This document shows positions 1 through 5,677 of a stretch of DNA of 6,301 nt, piece by piece. Below the pieces are notes generated by a model. The model was not told the DNA's origin and made no database searches. It saw only the letters and a list, made by a program, of their open reading frames with translations. Every line of letters starts with the position of its first letter. Position 1 is the stretch's first letter. Source of the stretch: an uncultured Eubacteriales bacterium (GTDB taxonomy: Bacteria > Bacillota > Clostridia > Oscillospirales > Acutalibacteraceae); assembly GCA_934615635.1 (NCBI GenBank), contig CAKTTT010000139.1:1-6301 (forward strand), read 5' to 3'. The position numbers and the translations under genes are program-made.

Positions 1-1
1 G

Positions 2-2110
2 GAGATCCGTTCCAAGCGGATGGTGGAGAATCTTTCGTTGATCTCCATGCCCAAGGCGGTGGTGATCCGGGACGGGACGGAACAGGAAATCGCCGTGGAA
101 GAGCTGGTGCTGGACGACGTATCGGTGCTCTGTATGGGAAAGCAGATCTGCGCCGATGCTCTGGTGGCGGAGGGCGAGGTGGAGGTCAACGAGTCGCTGC
201 TGACCGGAGAGGCGGAGCCGATTCTGAAAAAGCCGGGCGATCTGCTGCTGTCCGGCAGCTTTGTGGTCAGCGGCAGGTGCCTGGCCCGGGTGGAACATAT
301 CGGCACGGACAATTATGCGACAAAAATCGCGCTGAGCGCCAAGCAATATAAAAAGGTGCACTCCGATCTCATGAACGCCCTGAATAAAATCGTCAAATTT
401 ACCGGCTTTTTTATTTTGCCGTTGGGCGCCCTGCTCTTTCTGCACGCCTATTTTATTCTCAAGCAGCCGCTGGACTTTTCCGTCACCTCCACCGCCGCCG
501 CTCTGCTGGGGATGCTGCCCAAGGGGCTGGTGCTTCTCACCAGCGTTTCCCTGATGGTGGGCGTGATCAAGCTGGCGCGCAAGAGGACCCTGGTGCAAGA
601 GCTGTTCTGCATTGAGACGCTTTCCAGGGTGGATATCCTCTGCCTGGACAAGACGGGAACCATCACCGAGGGGAAGATGTCGGTGGCGGAAATTCTGCCG
701 ATGGAAGGGGCGGAAGAGGATGAGGTAGAAAAGCTGGCCGGCCGGTTTGTAGGAGCGATGGAGGATAACAACGCCACCTTCCTGGCGCTGCGGGAGCGTT
801 TTCCCGCGCTGACCGACTGGAAAACCATCGGCAGGACGCCCTTCTCCTCGGCGCGGAAATGGAGCTCCGCCTCCTTCGAGGGGCATGGAACCATCCTGCT
901 AGGAGCGCCGGAGCGGCTGTTGCCCGGTGCGTCGGATCGGCTGCCGCCCCAGGCGGCGCAGCGGGAAGCGGACGGCTGCCGGGTATTGCTGCTGGCCAGG
1001 TCGGAGGAACCGATCAATGGGGAGCTGCCAAGGGATATCCGGCCTGTCGCGGCCCTGGTGCTGCTGGATCCCATACGGCCGGATGCCAAGGAAACCCTGG
1101 ATTTTTTCGCGGCGCAGGATGTGGAGCTGAAGATCATCTCCGGCGACAATCCCGTGACGGTATCCAGCATCGCCCGGCAGGCGGGCTTGTCCGGGTATGA
1201 TGCCTATGTGGACGCCTCGACGCTGGAGAGCGGGGAGGCGTTGGAGGAAGCCGCCTCCCGGTATACGATTTTCGGCCGGGTTTCTCCGTCTCAAAAGCAG
1301 GAGCTGGTTCATGCCCTGCAGCGGCAGGGCCATACGGTGGCCATGACCGGTGACGGGGTCAACGACGTGCTGGCCCTGAAGGATGCGGACTGCAGCATCG
1401 CCATGGCCGCGGGCAGCGACGCCGCGCGGCAGATCTCTCAGCTCGTGCTGCTGGATTCCAATTTTTCCTCCTTGCCCAGCGTGGTGATGGAGGGACGCCG
1501 GGTGATCAACAACATCACCCGGACCGCCTCCCTGTTTTTGGTCAAAACCATTTTTTCCTTTTTGTTGTCCTTTCTTGCCCTGGTTTTCTCCATGCCCTAT
1601 CCCTTCCTGCCCATCCAGCTCAGTCTCATCGGCATGGTGGTGGAGGGAATCCCCTCCTTTTTCCTCACCTTTGAGCCAAACCATGAACGCATAAAAGGCC
1701 GTTTTCTCTCCACCGTGCTTCATCAGGCCTTTCCATGCGCCCTGGCCATCGTCATCAATATCATCGCGGTGGATCAGCTCGCGCCGATACTGTCAATTAC
1801 GTCGGCGGAGGTTTCCACCCTGTGCGTGTATCTGACGGCGTTTGTCTGGCTGGTGCAGTTGCTGAGGATCTGCACGCCCTTCAGCCGCTGGCGCCTGATT
1901 TTGTGGGTATGCATGGCGGGGCTGTTTGTGGGCGCGATCCTGCTTTTCCCCGGCCCGCTGGAGCTGTGCCGTCTCCGCGGCATATCCGTCCTGCTGTTTG
2001 TCCTGCTGGCCGTGGGCGGCTGTGCGGTGTATTTCCTGCTCACCTTTGCGGCGGACGGGATCTCCGCCCTCTGGAGCCGGCGCCGGCTGCGTGGACACCG
2101 GCAGATATAA
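2..2110 (+). CDS. P-type cation-translocating ATPase, CtpE/YfgQ-like, 5'-truncated by the window
   Basis: An integral membrane pump that couples ATP hydrolysis to cation transport through a phospho-aspartate intermediate. The frame is open from position 2, so the N-terminus and M1-M2 lie outside; residues here are numbered from the Met at position 20. Visible in order: actuator motif TGEAEP (62-67), M3 (about 128-146), M4 with PKGL (167-170), phosphorylation motif DKTGT with Asp210, nucleotide-domain FSSARK (275-280) and GAPERL (295-300), ISGDN (373-377), TGDGVND (443-449), then six C-terminal hydrophobic segments (about 503-525, 529-550, 570-588, 599-617, 624-643, 654-675). The block GMVVEGIPSFFLTFEPN (538-554) and LVQEL after M4 fit the CtpE/YfgQ-like group. 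Mycobacterial CtpE is linked to calcium uptake, but the ion here is not decided by the sequence. Oddity: Lys168 replaces the usual acidic residue of PEGL. The stop is 18 nt before the dehydratase start. Confidence 0.93.
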   Translation, partial: EIRSKRMVENLSLISMPKAVVIRDGTEQEIAVEELVLDDVSVLCMGKQICADALVAEGEVEVNESLLTGEAEPILKKPGDLLLSGSFVVSGRCLARVEHIGTDNYATKIALSAKQYKKVHSDLMNALNKIVKFTGFFILPLGALLFLHAYFILKQPLDFSVTSTAAALLGMLPKGLVLLTSVSLMVGVIKLARKRTLVQELFCIETLSRVDILCLDKTGTITEGKMSVAEILPMEGAEEDEVEKLAGRFVGAMEDNNATFLALRERFPALTDWKTIGRTPFSSARKWSSASFEGHGTILLGAPERLLPGASDRLPPQAAQREADGCRVLLLARSEEPINGELPRDIRPVAALVLLDPIRPDAKETLDFFAAQDVELKIISGDNPVTVSSIARQAGLSGYDAYVDASTLESGEALEEAASRYTIFGRVSPSQKQELVHALQRQGHTVAMTGDGVNDVLALKDADCSIAMAAGSDAARQISQLVLLDSNFSSLPSVVMEGRRVINNITRTASLFLVKTIFSFLLSFLALVFSMPYPFLPIQLSLIGMVVEGIPSFFLTFEPNHERIKGRFLSTVLHQAFPCALAIVINIIAVDQLAPILSITSAEVSTLCVYLTAFVWLVQLLRICTPFSRWRLILWVCMAGLFVGAILLFPGPLELCRLRGISVLLFVLLAVGGCAVYFLLTFAADGISALWSRRRLRGHRQI

Positions 2111-2118
2111 AGAGGAGG
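2111..2118 (+). promoter_or_regulatory. Ribosome binding site of the CDP-glucose 4,6-dehydratase gene
   Basis: AGAGGAGG lies directly after the ATPase stop codon and 10 nt before the ATG at 2129. It supports that start and translation from the ATPase transcript. No good promoter is visible in the 18-nt gap. Confidence 0.85.
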
Positions 2119-2128
2119 CTCAGGGACG

Positions 2129-3220
2129 ATGGGAAGCGGATTGCTGGATTTTTATCGCGGAAAACGGGTATTCGTTACGGGTCACACCGGCTTTAAAGGG
2201 GCCTGGCTGTGCTTCCTGCTGGCCGGCACGGGGGCGAAGGTCACTGGCTATGCCCTGGATCCGCCCACCGAACCCAGCCTTTACCATATCGCCGCCGTCC
2301 GGGAGGGGATGGATTCCCGGCGGGGAGATGTCCGGGATTATCCGGCGCTGGCGGCCTCTTTCCGCCGGGCGGAACCGGAGATCGTGTTCCATCTGGCCGC
2401 CCAGCCGCTGGTGCTGGAGAGCTATCGCCAGCCGCTGGATACCTTTTCGGTCAATATTCTCGGAACGGCTCATCTGCTGGAATGTGTTCGGCAGATTCCC
2501 GGTGTTCGTTCTCTGCTCAACGTCACCACGGATAAGGTGTACGGGGAGGGGGAAGAGGATGCCGGCCGCCGGGAGGAGGAGCCGCTGGGGGGGCGGGATC
2601 CCTATTCCGCATCCAAAGCCTGTTCGGAGCTGGTAACCGGCAGCTACCGTGCTTCCTTTTTTGCGGACGGAGCGGATACCCCAGCCGTATCCACCGCCCG
2701 GGCGGGCAACGTGATCGGCGGCGGTGATTTCGCCCCGGACAGGATCCTACCGGACTGCATCCGGGCGGCGGAAAAGGGGCGGCCCATTCTGCTGCGTCAT
2801 CCCGCATCGGTGCGGCCCTACCAGCATGTACTGGAGGCGCTGTACGCCTATCTGCTCATCGCCAAGGGGCAGTATGAGAACCCTTCTCTGGCCGGTAGCT
2901 ATAATATCGGCCCGGACGAGAAGGACTGCATCGCCACCGGAGAACTGGCGGAGCTGTTCTGCCGCCTGTGGGGGGGAGGGGCCCGCTGGGAGGCCCGTTC
3001 GGACCGCGGCCCCAGGGAGGCCCCCTTTTTGCGGCTGGACAACACCAAGCTGAAAAGGGTTTTTGGCTGGCGTCCCCGGTGGGATATCGGGACGGCGGTG
3101 GAGAAAACCGTGGAATGGGCGCAGGTTTATCGGTCCGGCGGAGATGTCCGCCGGGTGATGGAAAGCCAGATCGCGCTTTATGATGTCGCCTGGGAAAAGG
3201 GCGCGGAAAGTAGGAAATAG
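2129..3220 (+). CDS. rfbG: CDP-glucose 4,6-dehydratase
   Basis: A cytoplasmic short-chain dehydrogenase of the extended NDP-sugar type. It converts CDP-D-glucose to CDP-4-dehydro-6-deoxyglucose, the entry step to CDP-linked 3,6-dideoxyhexoses and other deoxysugars of surface glycans. The 363 aa product is full length for RfbG. Visible: the NAD-binding glycine motif GHTGFKG (18-24), HLAAQP (88-93), the TTDKVYGE active-site strand (133-140), catalytic YSASK with Tyr159 and Lys163, then RAGNVIGGGD (191-200) and VRPYQHVLE (228-236), both typical of the CDP-glucose branch rather than dTDP-glucose RmlB. The start at 2129 is supported by AGAGGAGG 10 nt upstream. It follows the ATPase by 18 nt and ends at the edge of the 44-nt palindrome. 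Its usual partners (rfbF cytidylyltransferase, rfbH dehydrase) are not in the window, so its pathway cannot be completed here. Confidence 0.93.
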   Translation: MGSGLLDFYRGKRVFVTGHTGFKGAWLCFLLAGTGAKVTGYALDPPTEPSLYHIAAVREGMDSRRGDVRDYPALAASFRRAEPEIVFHLAAQPLVLESYRQPLDTFSVNILGTAHLLECVRQIPGVRSLLNVTTDKVYGEGEEDAGRREEEPLGGRDPYSASKACSELVTGSYRASFFADGADTPAVSTARAGNVIGGGDFAPDRILPDCIRAAEKGRPILLRHPASVRPYQHVLEALYAYLLIAKGQYENPSLAGSYNIGPDEKDCIATGELAELFCRLWGGGARWEARSDRGPREAPFLRLDNTKLKRVFGWRPRWDIGTAVEKTVEWAQVYRSGGDVRRVMESQIALYDVAWEKGAESRK

Positions 3221-3262
3221 AGAAGAAGGGGAAACGGATGCATCCGTTTCCCCTTCTTCTCT
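3219..3262. terminator. Perfect 44-nt palindrome, probable bidirectional terminator
   Basis: Two 22-nt arms are exact reverse complements with no spacer, centred between 3240 and 3241 at GGATGCATCC. The left arm begins within the rfbG stop codon and is purine-only for its first 16 bases. As RNA it would form about 20 bp closed by a UGCA loop. A shorter core, GGGGAAACGG with its complement, would leave a pyrimidine tail (TTCTTCTCTCT) that resembles a weak U-tract. The same holds on the other strand because the element is symmetric. It sits between convergent genes, so shared termination is the natural reading. There is no pure T-run, so efficiency is uncertain. Confidence 0.8.
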
Positions 3263-3280
3263 CTCGGCGGTTTATTCTGA

Positions 3281-4471
3281 TTATTCCGAAAAGTTGGTAA
3301 AATAGCCCTGGACCAGCACCACCGGGGTGCCTTTGTCGCCGCTGCCGGAGGTCAGATCACACAGCGAGCCGATGAGATCGGTGAGCCGGCGGGGGGTGGT
3401 TCCCTGGGTCACCATGCTGCCCTTCAGATCCTGATCCTTCTGGGCGATGTAGCGGGCGATGGCCTCCTTCAGCTCGTCCCCCTCCAAATCGGCGAACTCA
3501 TTATCCGCCAGATATTTCAGCTTCACCTCATTGGGCGTACCCTCCAGCCCTTCCGTATAGGCGGGGGAGACCACCGGGTCGGCCAGCTCCCAGATTTTGC
3601 CCACCGGATCCTTGAAGGCGCCGTCGCCGTAAACCATGACCTCGATTTGCTTGCCGGTGGCTGCAATCAGCTTGTCCTGCACCGCCTTGACAAAGCGGTT
3701 GCAGTGCCGGGGAAAGAGCTTGACGGTGTTTTCCGTGGCCTTGTTGGAGCCCAGCAGGCCGTAGGAGGCGTTATAACCGCTGCCGTCCACCGGCGCGCTG
3801 AGAATATCGTCCAGGCCGTAGACGGTTTTGGCCCCGGCCGCCTTGAGCAGCCGTTTGGTCCGGTTGCGGGTGTGGATATCGCAAGCCAGCACATCCGGCG
3901 TTTTGGTGAGGATGGTGGTGGCGTTGTTGGAGAAAAGCACCTCCACTTCAGCGCCTTCCTCCCGAATCAGGGAGGTGTAATATTCCACATAGTCCACGCC
4001 GGTAAAGGTATGTTTACGGTAGCCGAACAGCTCCCGGTATTTTTCCTCGGTGAGTACGTCGGTCCAGGGATTGACCCCTTTCTCGTCCAGTTCATCCGGG
4101 TCAAAAAGATGATTGCCCACTTCATCGGAGGGATAGGCCAGCATGAGGGTGATTTTATTCGCGCCCCGGGCGATGCCCCGCAGGCAGATGGCGAAACGGT
4201 TCCGGCTCAGGATGGGGAAGATCACGCCGATGTGTCCGCCTGGAAATTTGGAACGGATATCCGTGGCGATAGCGTCCACGGAGGCATAGTTTCCCTGCGC
4301 CCGGGCGACGATCGCCTCGGTTGCCGCCACCACGTCCCTGTCCTGGAAAGCGAAGCCCTCGCTGGCGGCCGCCTCCAGCACGGAGGTCGCCACGATCTGC
4401 GCAACGTCGTCGCCCTCTCGAATGATGGGGGTACGGATCCCCCGAACCACGGTTCCCACTGTTCTAGACAT
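3281..4471 (-). CDS. Coenzyme F420-0:L-glutamate ligase (CofE)-like family protein, 396 aa
   Basis: Recognised by overall resemblance to the long bacterial members of the CofE family (F420_ligase domain). True CofE adds gamma-linked glutamates to F420-0 using GTP and a divalent metal in the cytoplasm. Visible: N-terminal RTVGTVVRGIRTPIIREGDD (3-22), DRDVVAATEAIVARAQGNY (44-62), matching the CofE 'DVVVVTSKVVSKAEG' type strand-helix, IGVIFPILSRNRFAICLRGI (81-100), YPSDEVGNHLFDPDE (113-127), YGDGAFKDP (281-289) and TSGSGDKGTPVVLVQGYF (374-391). At 396 aa it is much longer than archaeal CofE (about 250 aa), so the substrate may differ; no other F420 gene is in the window. ATG 4471 is chosen because GGAGG lies 6 nt upstream. 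An in-frame ATG at 4537 falls upstream of the predicted transcript start. It is transcribed alone from the promoter at 4526-4555 towards the palindrome. Family call good, function uncertain. Confidence 0.8.
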   Translation of the reverse strand: MSRTVGTVVRGIRTPIIREGDDVAQIVATSVLEAAASEGFAFQDRDVVAATEAIVARAQGNYASVDAIATDIRSKFPGGHIGVIFPILSRNRFAICLRGIARGANKITLMLAYPSDEVGNHLFDPDELDEKGVNPWTDVLTEEKYRELFGYRKHTFTGVDYVEYYTSLIREEGAEVEVLFSNNATTILTKTPDVLACDIHTRNRTKRLLKAAGAKTVYGLDDILSAPVDGSGYNASYGLLGSNKATENTVKLFPRHCNRFVKAVQDKLIAATGKQIEVMVYGDGAFKDPVGKIWELADPVVSPAYTEGLEGTPNEVKLKYLADNEFADLEGDELKEAIARYIAQKDQDLKGSMVTQGTTPRRLTDLIGSLCDLTSGSGDKGTPVVLVQGYFTNFSE

Positions 4472-4477
4472 ACGCGT

Positions 4478-4482
4478 CCTCC
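4478..4482 (-). promoter_or_regulatory. Ribosome binding site deciding the start of the CofE-like gene
   Basis: On the minus strand GGAGG stands 6 nt before ATG 4471. The in-frame ATG at 4537 has no comparable site and lies upstream of the predicted -10 box. This site therefore favours the 396-aa protein over a 418-aa one. Confidence 0.82.
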
Positions 4483-4525
4483 ATTTCTCGTTCCCGTCAG
4501 CCCATTTCGACAAAAACCGCTTGCC

Positions 4526-4555
4526 ATTATACACCATAAAGTGGGCCGGTGTAAA
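4526..4555 (-). promoter_or_regulatory. Sigma-A type promoter of the CofE-like gene
   Basis: On the minus strand a TTTACA -35 box (4555-4550) and a perfect TATAAT -10 box (4531-4526) are separated by 18 bp. Transcription would start near 4519, giving a leader of about 48 nt with the GGAGG site. It lies just downstream of the HAD gene, making the CofE-like gene an independent unit. Confidence 0.8.
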
Positions 4556-4580
4556 TCCCTTTTCGGTAATCGGCTAAAAT

Positions 4581-5228
4581 TTACAGAAAAAGCCGGCGCA
4601 GCGCCGGAATATCCGCCGCCAGCGCCTCCGCTCCCGCATCCTCCAATTCCTGTCGGCTGCCGTAGCCGTACAGCACGCCTACCGCGGCGATTCCACAGGC
4701 ATGGGCGCCTTCGATATCGAACCGCCGATCGCCGATCATCGCCGTCTCCTCCGGCCGCGCGCCTGTCTGCTCCAGCGCGTACCGGATCACCTCTTCCTTC
4801 CGGGTGCGGGAGCCGTCCAGTTCGCTGCCGCAAAGGATGGTGAAACAGGAGAGAAGATCAAAATGCTCCAGGATCCGCCGGGCGAATACCGCCGGCTTGG
4901 AGGTGGCCAGAATCAGCCGTATCCCCGCCGCCCGCAGCTCCCCCAGAAGGGAGGGGATACCGGGATACACCTTGTTTTCGAAAATGCCCGTTTGAGAAAA
5001 ATATTCCCGGTAATGGACGATGGCGGATTCCGCCTGTCCGGCGGAAAACCCATATTGCTCCATAAAGGCATCCCTCAGGGGCGGGCCGATAAAGGGATAG
5101 AGCGCAGTCCGATCTTCCACCAAAATCCCCTCACACCGCAGCGCGTGCTGCACCGATTTGGTGATCCCCTCGGCGGGATCGGTCAGGGTGCCGTCCAGAT
5201 CCCAGAACAGATACCACTTGTCCTTCAT
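4581..5228 (-). CDS. HAD-superfamily hydrolase, phosphoglycolate phosphatase-like (subfamily IA)
   Basis: A 215-aa cytoplasmic phosphatase of the Gph/PpaX type, full length for the group. Motif I is DLDGT (10-14), with Asp10 the expected nucleophile and Asp12 the acid/base. A helical C1 cap follows (about 17-85, including FIGPPLRDAF at 46-55). Motif II is the threonine/serine in ATSKP (108-112), motif III is Lys144, and motif IV is GDRRFD (166-171) with Asp167 and Asp171 for magnesium. All catalytic residues are present. The opening TDPAEGITKSVQHAL and the GSELDGSRTRKEEVIRYAL block are shared with Firmicute proteins labelled either phosphoglycolate phosphatase or 5'-nucleotidase, so the substrate is open. 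ATG 5228 is preceded by GGAGG with 7 nt spacing (5236-5240). It has its own consensus promoter, divergent from sdpRI, and a terminator-like hairpin in its last codons. Confidence 0.9.
   Translation of the reverse strand: MKDKWYLFWDLDGTLTDPAEGITKSVQHALRCEGILVEDRTALYPFIGPPLRDAFMEQYGFSAGQAESAIVHYREYFSQTGIFENKVYPGIPSLLGELRAAGIRLILATSKPAVFARRILEHFDLLSCFTILCGSELDGSRTRKEEVIRYALEQTGARPEETAMIGDRRFDIEGAHACGIAAVGVLYGYGSRQELEDAGAEALAADIPALRRLFL
4586..4607 (-). terminator. Terminator-like hairpin within the 3' end of the HAD gene
   Basis: On the minus strand CCGGCGC-T-GCGCCGG (4607-4593) is followed by C and TTTTT (4592-4587), then CTGTAAATTTT. A realistic RNA form is a 5-bp CCGGC/GCCGG stem with a 5-nt loop and a U-tract. 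It lies in codons for PALRRLFL, ending 3 nt before the stop codon. It would insulate the HAD transcript from the CofE-like gene, whose promoter begins about 30 nt further on. Confidence 0.6.
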
Positions 5229-5261
5229 CGGAAGCCCTCCGTTTCATACCGTTCAGCCGCC

Positions 5262-5291
5262 ATTATACAAGGGAGGACGGCGGTTTGTCAA
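5262..5291 (-). promoter_or_regulatory. Consensus sigma-A type promoter of the HAD phosphatase gene
   Basis: On the minus strand a perfect TTGACA (5291-5286) and a perfect TATAAT (5267-5262) are separated by 18 bp. Transcription would start near 5255, giving a leader of about 27 nt with GGAGG at 5240-5236. The -35 box lies inside the 15-bp dyad at 5281-5295. Confidence 0.85.
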
Positions 5292-5295
5292 ACCG
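5281..5295. promoter_or_regulatory. Short perfect dyad over the HAD -35 box, possible operator
   Basis: CGGTTTG-T-CAAACCG is an exact inverted repeat with 7-bp arms and a 1-nt centre. It covers the whole -35 hexamer of the HAD promoter. GGACGG before it (5275-5280) and TCC after it (5296-5298) allow a longer imperfect pairing with a 3-nt bulge. It does not resemble the two TTAGA/TCTAA operators, so it would need a different regulator. A 7-bp arm can occur by chance at this scale. Confidence 0.35.
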
Positions 5296-5310
5296 TCCGG
5301 AGGACAATTA

Positions 5311-5330
5311 ATTAGACGACTATCTAAATG
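5311..5330. promoter_or_regulatory. Upstream operator of the sdpRI promoter
   Basis: ATTAGACGACTATCTAAATG is an imperfect dyad (TTAGA, 6 nt, TCTAA) ending 3 bp before the -35 box of sdpRI. It matches the downstream operator at 16 of 20 positions, with differences only in the centre. Binding by the adjacent ArsR-family SdpR is an inference. It also lies about 20 bp upstream of the divergent HAD -35 box. Confidence 0.72.
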
Positions 5331-5333
5331 TTC

Positions 5334-5362
5334 TTGACAAGGTCCGCTGAGAGATATATAAT
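5334..5362 (+). promoter_or_regulatory. Consensus promoter of the sdpR-sdpI operon
   Basis: Perfect TTGACA (5334-5339), 17-bp spacer and perfect TATAAT (5357-5362). Transcription would start near 5369, inside the downstream operator. A full-consensus promoter of this kind would be very strong unless repressed, which fits autorepression. Confidence 0.9.
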
Positions 5363-5380
5363 TAGATCATCATCTAAATG
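5361..5380. promoter_or_regulatory. Downstream operator of the sdpRI promoter, over the start site
   Basis: ATTAGATCATCATCTAAATG contains the dyad TTAGAT, 4 nt, ATCTAA (5362-5377). It overlaps the last two bases of the -10 box and the predicted transcription start. Occupancy should block RNA polymerase directly. It starts exactly 50 bp after the upstream copy. Confidence 0.78.
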
Positions 5381-5396
5381 AGAGGGGGACGGTTGG

Positions 5397-5663
5397 GTGG
5401 GGTTTCCAGAAACGTTCAAGGCGCTTTCCGATCCCACCAGGAGGGAGATCCTGAATCTGCTGAAGAGGGGCGATTTGTCCGCAGGGGAAATCGCGGATCG
5501 CTTCGACATGACCGCCGCCACCATTTCGCATCATCTGTCGGTGCTCAAGCAGGCGGATCTGATCCTGGACCGCCGGGAGGGAAAATACATTTACTATCAG
5601 CTGAACCTGTCGGTTTTTGAGGAGCTGCTAAACTGGCTGAAGGACTTTACACATAAGGAATAA
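5397..5663 (+). CDS. sdpR: SdpR-family autorepressor (ArsR-type winged helix)
   Basis: An 88-aa dimeric DNA-binding repressor, the usual size for SdpR. The fold is visible as helix ETFKALSDPTRREILNLLKR (5-24), DLSAGEIADRF (26-36), the recognition helix region TAATISHHLSVLKQADLI (39-56) and the wing DRREGKYIYYQL (58-69). There is no cysteine and no ELCVCDL metal site, so it is not an arsenic- or metal-sensing ArsR. In Bacillus subtilis SdpR represses sdpRI until SdpI captures it at the membrane. The start is GTG 5397, with AGAGGGGG (5381-5388) 8 nt upstream; the ATG at 5378 is in another frame. The gene is 14 nt from sdpI and is driven by a consensus promoter flanked by two matching dyads, the likely SdpR sites. 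Confidence 0.9.
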   Translation: MGFPETFKALSDPTRREILNLLKRGDLSAGEIADRFDMTAATISHHLSVLKQADLILDRREGKYIYYQLNLSVFEELLNWLKDFTHKE

Positions 5664-5669
5664 AGGAGG
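5663..5669 (+). promoter_or_regulatory. Ribosome binding site of sdpI
   Basis: AAGGAGG begins on the last base of the sdpR stop codon and stands 8 nt before ATG 5678. It fixes the sdpI start and suggests translational linkage of the two genes. Confidence 0.88.
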
Positions 5670-5677
5670 AGTGTTCC

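Noticed and set aside
448..1723. Long minus-strand open frames opposite the ATPase gene
   Set aside because: They lie antisense to conserved ATPase motifs, and their products are low-complexity, rich in Arg, Ser, Gly and Gln, without recognisable domains. They are shadows of the real gene.
2075..2088. GC-rich palindrome AGCCGGCGCCGGCT near the ATPase 3' end as a terminator
   Set aside because: No T-run follows, it encodes an ordinary Arg-rich C-terminal tail, and the next gene starts 40 nt later with its own ribosome binding site.
2586..2985. G-runs in rfbG (near 2586 and 2970) as possible frameshift sites
   Set aside because: The reading frame and family motifs continue without a break across both runs, so no frameshift is needed.
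4472..4537. N-terminal extension of the CofE-like protein from an ATG at 4537
   Set aside because: The ATG is upstream of the predicted -10 box (4531-4526) and so outside the transcript, it lacks a ribosome binding site, and family similarity starts at the Met at 4471.
3647..4843. A 398-codon open frame on the plus strand, antisense to the CofE-like and HAD genes
   Set aside because: It lies opposite two well-supported genes, crosses their promoter and intergenic region, has no family-like composition, and is expected from GC-rich codon use leaving the opposite frame open.
5378..5620. ATG at 5378 as the start of an 80-codon frame overlapping sdpR
   Set aside because: It is out of frame with the winged-helix protein, lies within the operator dyad, and encodes a product without family features; the GTG at 5397 has a well-placed ribosome binding site.
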